In this document: positions 6,404 through 7,390 of the stretch, piece by piece | How the letters are laid out: the number at the start of each line of letters is the position of its first letter | Position numbering within the stretch: position 1 is the stretch's first letter | Source of the DNA: an uncultured bacterium | GTDB lineage: Bacteria > Patescibacteriota > Saccharimonadia > Saccharimonadales > Saccharimonadaceae | Length of the DNA: 7,390 nucleotides | Direction: 5' to 3' | NCBI GenBank assembly: GCA_938045655.1 | Contig: CALIMO010000088.1 | Location: 1-7,390, forward strand | Made by a program: the position numbers and the translations under genes | Notes under the pieces: model-generated | What the model was told of the DNA's origin: nothing | Database searches by the model: none | Seen by the model: only the letters and a program-made list of their open reading frames with translations

Positions 6404-6411
6404 TTTCGAAA
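6404..6411. repeat. Central TTTCGAAA palindrome between divergent promoters
   Basis: A perfect 8-bp palindrome lies at the midpoint of the 63-bp gap between two divergent genes, about 15 bp from each -10 hexamer. It occupies the weak -35 position of both promoters. It is one of 15 copies of this octamer in the window. It could be a protein site for both genes or just one copy of a genome-wide repeated word. Confidence 0.55.
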
Positions 6412-6422
6412 GTTGGTTTTTG

Positions 6423-6431
6423 TGTTATACT
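6423..6431 (+). promoter_or_regulatory. Extended -10 promoter of dus
   Basis: TGTTATACT is an extended -10 (TG at 6423-6424, TATACT at 6426-6431) with no convincing -35. The expected start is near 6438 and the ATG is at 6439, with no Shine-Dalgarno, again a leaderless arrangement. Confidence 0.7.
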
Positions 6432-6438
6432 ATTATCT

Positions 6439-7390
6439 ATGAAAAGTGAATTTTGGAATAAAATTATTGAATCAACTGGCGAACAAAACGGTAAAAGACT
6501 ACCATTTTTCTCGTTAGCACCAATGGAAGCTGTGACTGATGTAGTTTTTCGGCACGTAGTTTCAAAAGCGGCACGACCTGATATTTTTTATACCGAATTC
6601 ACTAATTCTTCAAGTTTCGCCAGCCCAAAAGGAATCCATAGTACACGCGGGCGGCTAACTTTCACACCAGATGAGCAACCAATTATTGCTCAGATTTGGG
6701 GCTCGCGACCAGACGATATTAAATTTATGTGCGAAAAACTGCCAGAACTTGGATATCAAGCGATCGATATCAATATGGGTTGCCCAGATAAAGCCGTAAT
6801 TAAAAGTGGTGGCGGAAGCGATTTAATTCGAAACCCTGAGCTTGCTGCCAAAATCATCAAAAACGCAAAAGCCAGCGGTTTGCCAATTTCAGTAAAAACG
6901 CGACTTGGTTTCTCTAAAGTGGAGGAGTGGCGAGATTGGCTCAAATTTTTACTTAAGCAAGATATTTCAGTTTTAACGATTCATCTTCGAACAAAGAAAG
7001 AAATGAGTAAAGTTCCAGCGCATTTCGAATTGATTCCAGAAATCTTAGTGCTACGCGATGAAATTGCGCCAGAAACCCTAATTCAGATTAATGGTGATAT
7101 AAAAACTCGCGAGCAAGGCTTGGAACTTTGGCGAAAATTCCCAAAAATTGATGGAATTATGATCGGCCGTGGCGTTTTCGAAAATCCATTTTGTTTTGAA
7201 AAAAATTCGCCAGAGACCCCTAGAACCTCAAGTGACTATTTAGATCTTCTTGAACTTCAACTTGATTTATTCGAAAAATATTCCCGCGAACTCAAAAAAC
7301 GCCGTTTTGAGCCGTTAAAACGTTTCTTTAAAATTTATGTGCGAGAATTTGCGGGCGCAAGCGAATTACGCGCAAAATTAATCGAAGCAA
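6439..7390 (+). CDS. dus: tRNA-dihydrouridine synthase, 3' end cut by the window
   Basis: Dus enzymes use FMN and NADPH to reduce uridine to dihydrouridine in the tRNA D-loop. An open frame of 317 codons runs to the window end without a stop, close to the usual 310-340 aa, so little is missing. The FMN TIM barrel starts with [14 protein letters not shown] (25-38), a variant of APM-x-[24 protein letters not shown] (111-130) holds the catalytic cysteine C115, followed by VKTRLG (152-157) and an FMN phosphate site, INGD (217-220) with GIMIGRG (239-245). The C-terminal helical tRNA-binding domain begins around 262. The segment [15 protein letters not shown] (181-195) replaces the common H-x-R-T-R-x-Q-x-Y-x-G-x-A-D-W, marking a divergent subfamily. 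The start is the first ATG and lies next to the expected transcript start. Which uridine is modified cannot be told from sequence. Confidence 0.94.
   Translation, partial: MKSEFWNKIIESTGEQNGKRLPFFSLAPMEAVTDVVFRHVVSKAARPDIFYTEFTNSSSFASPKGIHSTRGRLTFTPDEQPIIAQIWGSRPDDIKFMCEKLPELGYQAIDINMGCPDKAVIKSGGGSDLIRNPELAAKIIKNAKASGLPISVKTRLGFSKVEEWRDWLKFLLKQDISVLTIHLRTKKEMSKVPAHFELIPEILVLRDEIAPETLIQINGDIKTREQGLELWRKFPKIDGIMIGRGVFENPFCFEKNSPETPRTSSDYLDLLELQLDLFEKYSRELKKRRFEPLKRFFKIYVREFAGASELRAKLIEA

Larger units (their letters stand above)
391..7183. repeat. Dispersed TTTCGAAA octamer, 15 copies
   Basis: Exact copies begin at 391, 896, 965, 1097, 1889, 2454, 3718, 3758, 4153, 4204, 4627, 5134, 6070, 6404 and 7176. 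Three of the 15 are in intergenic DNA, which is only about 6% of the window; none lies inside rplA. Ten coding copies read as a Ser-Lys pair (TCG AAA) and two as Phe-Glu (TTC GAA A). The shorter core TTCGAA was counted about 22 times. These are hand counts. Confidence 0.7.

Noticed and set aside
571..7390. UGA recoding (as in Gracilibacteria/Absconditabacteria)
   Set aside because: No in-frame TGA is needed in any of the six genes, and Gly and Trp use normal codons. The absence of TGA among five stops is too small a sample to mean anything.
1..7390. tRNA, rRNA, CRISPR, insertion sequences, phage genes
   Set aside because: No cloverleaf, regularly spaced repeat, transposase motif or terminal inverted repeat was found on reading both strands.

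Overview
This is an AT-rich (roughly one-third G+C by eye), compact chromosomal window with six protein genes, short intergenic gaps of about 46-93 bp, and no tRNA, rRNA, CRISPR array or insertion sequence that I can see. The gene styles suggest a reduced-genome member of the Patescibacteria (CPR), most plausibly Saccharibacteria (TM7). The reasons are: CGA is the favoured arginine codon even in a ribosomal protein gene; ribosomal protein L1 carries a long charged N-terminal extension; the CysS and Dus signature motifs are divergent; and most promoters sit so close to the ATG that the mRNAs look leaderless. The five visible stop codons are TAA or TAG and no gene needs an in-frame TGA, so nothing indicates a recoded genetic code. 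The lineage is an inference, not a demonstrated fact.

Layout. (1) At 52-2577 is a divergent regulator/transporter pair: a MarR-family repressor on the minus strand and a YhgE/Pip-family membrane protein on the plus strand. A perfect 11-bp inverted repeat lies between them, inside both promoters. (2) At 2580-3755 is a self-contained rplA (ribosomal protein L1) unit: a near-consensus promoter, a short leader that mimics the L1 binding site of 23S rRNA, a good Shine-Dalgarno, the gene, and an intrinsic terminator. (3) cysS (cysteinyl-tRNA synthetase, 3792-5192) starts from its own promoter, whose -35 is set in the T-tract of the rplA terminator. (4) A bidirectional terminator at 5195-5225 separates cysS from a convergent AI-2E/PerM-family membrane protein (5239-6375, minus). 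(5) A 63-bp divergent promoter region leads into dus (tRNA-dihydrouridine synthase), which runs off the window at 7390.

Functionally, rplA, cysS and dus are translation genes in separate transcription units. The MarR/YhgE pair looks like a ligand-responsive envelope or export module. The AI-2E-family protein is an uncharacterised transporter.

The most interesting material is non-coding: the L1-binding RNA leader, the single operator that can shut two promoters, four promoters that imply leaderless mRNAs next to two Shine-Dalgarno genes, and a palindromic octamer, TTTCGAAA, counted 15 times by hand and enriched between genes. I found no unmistakably new multi-gene system.
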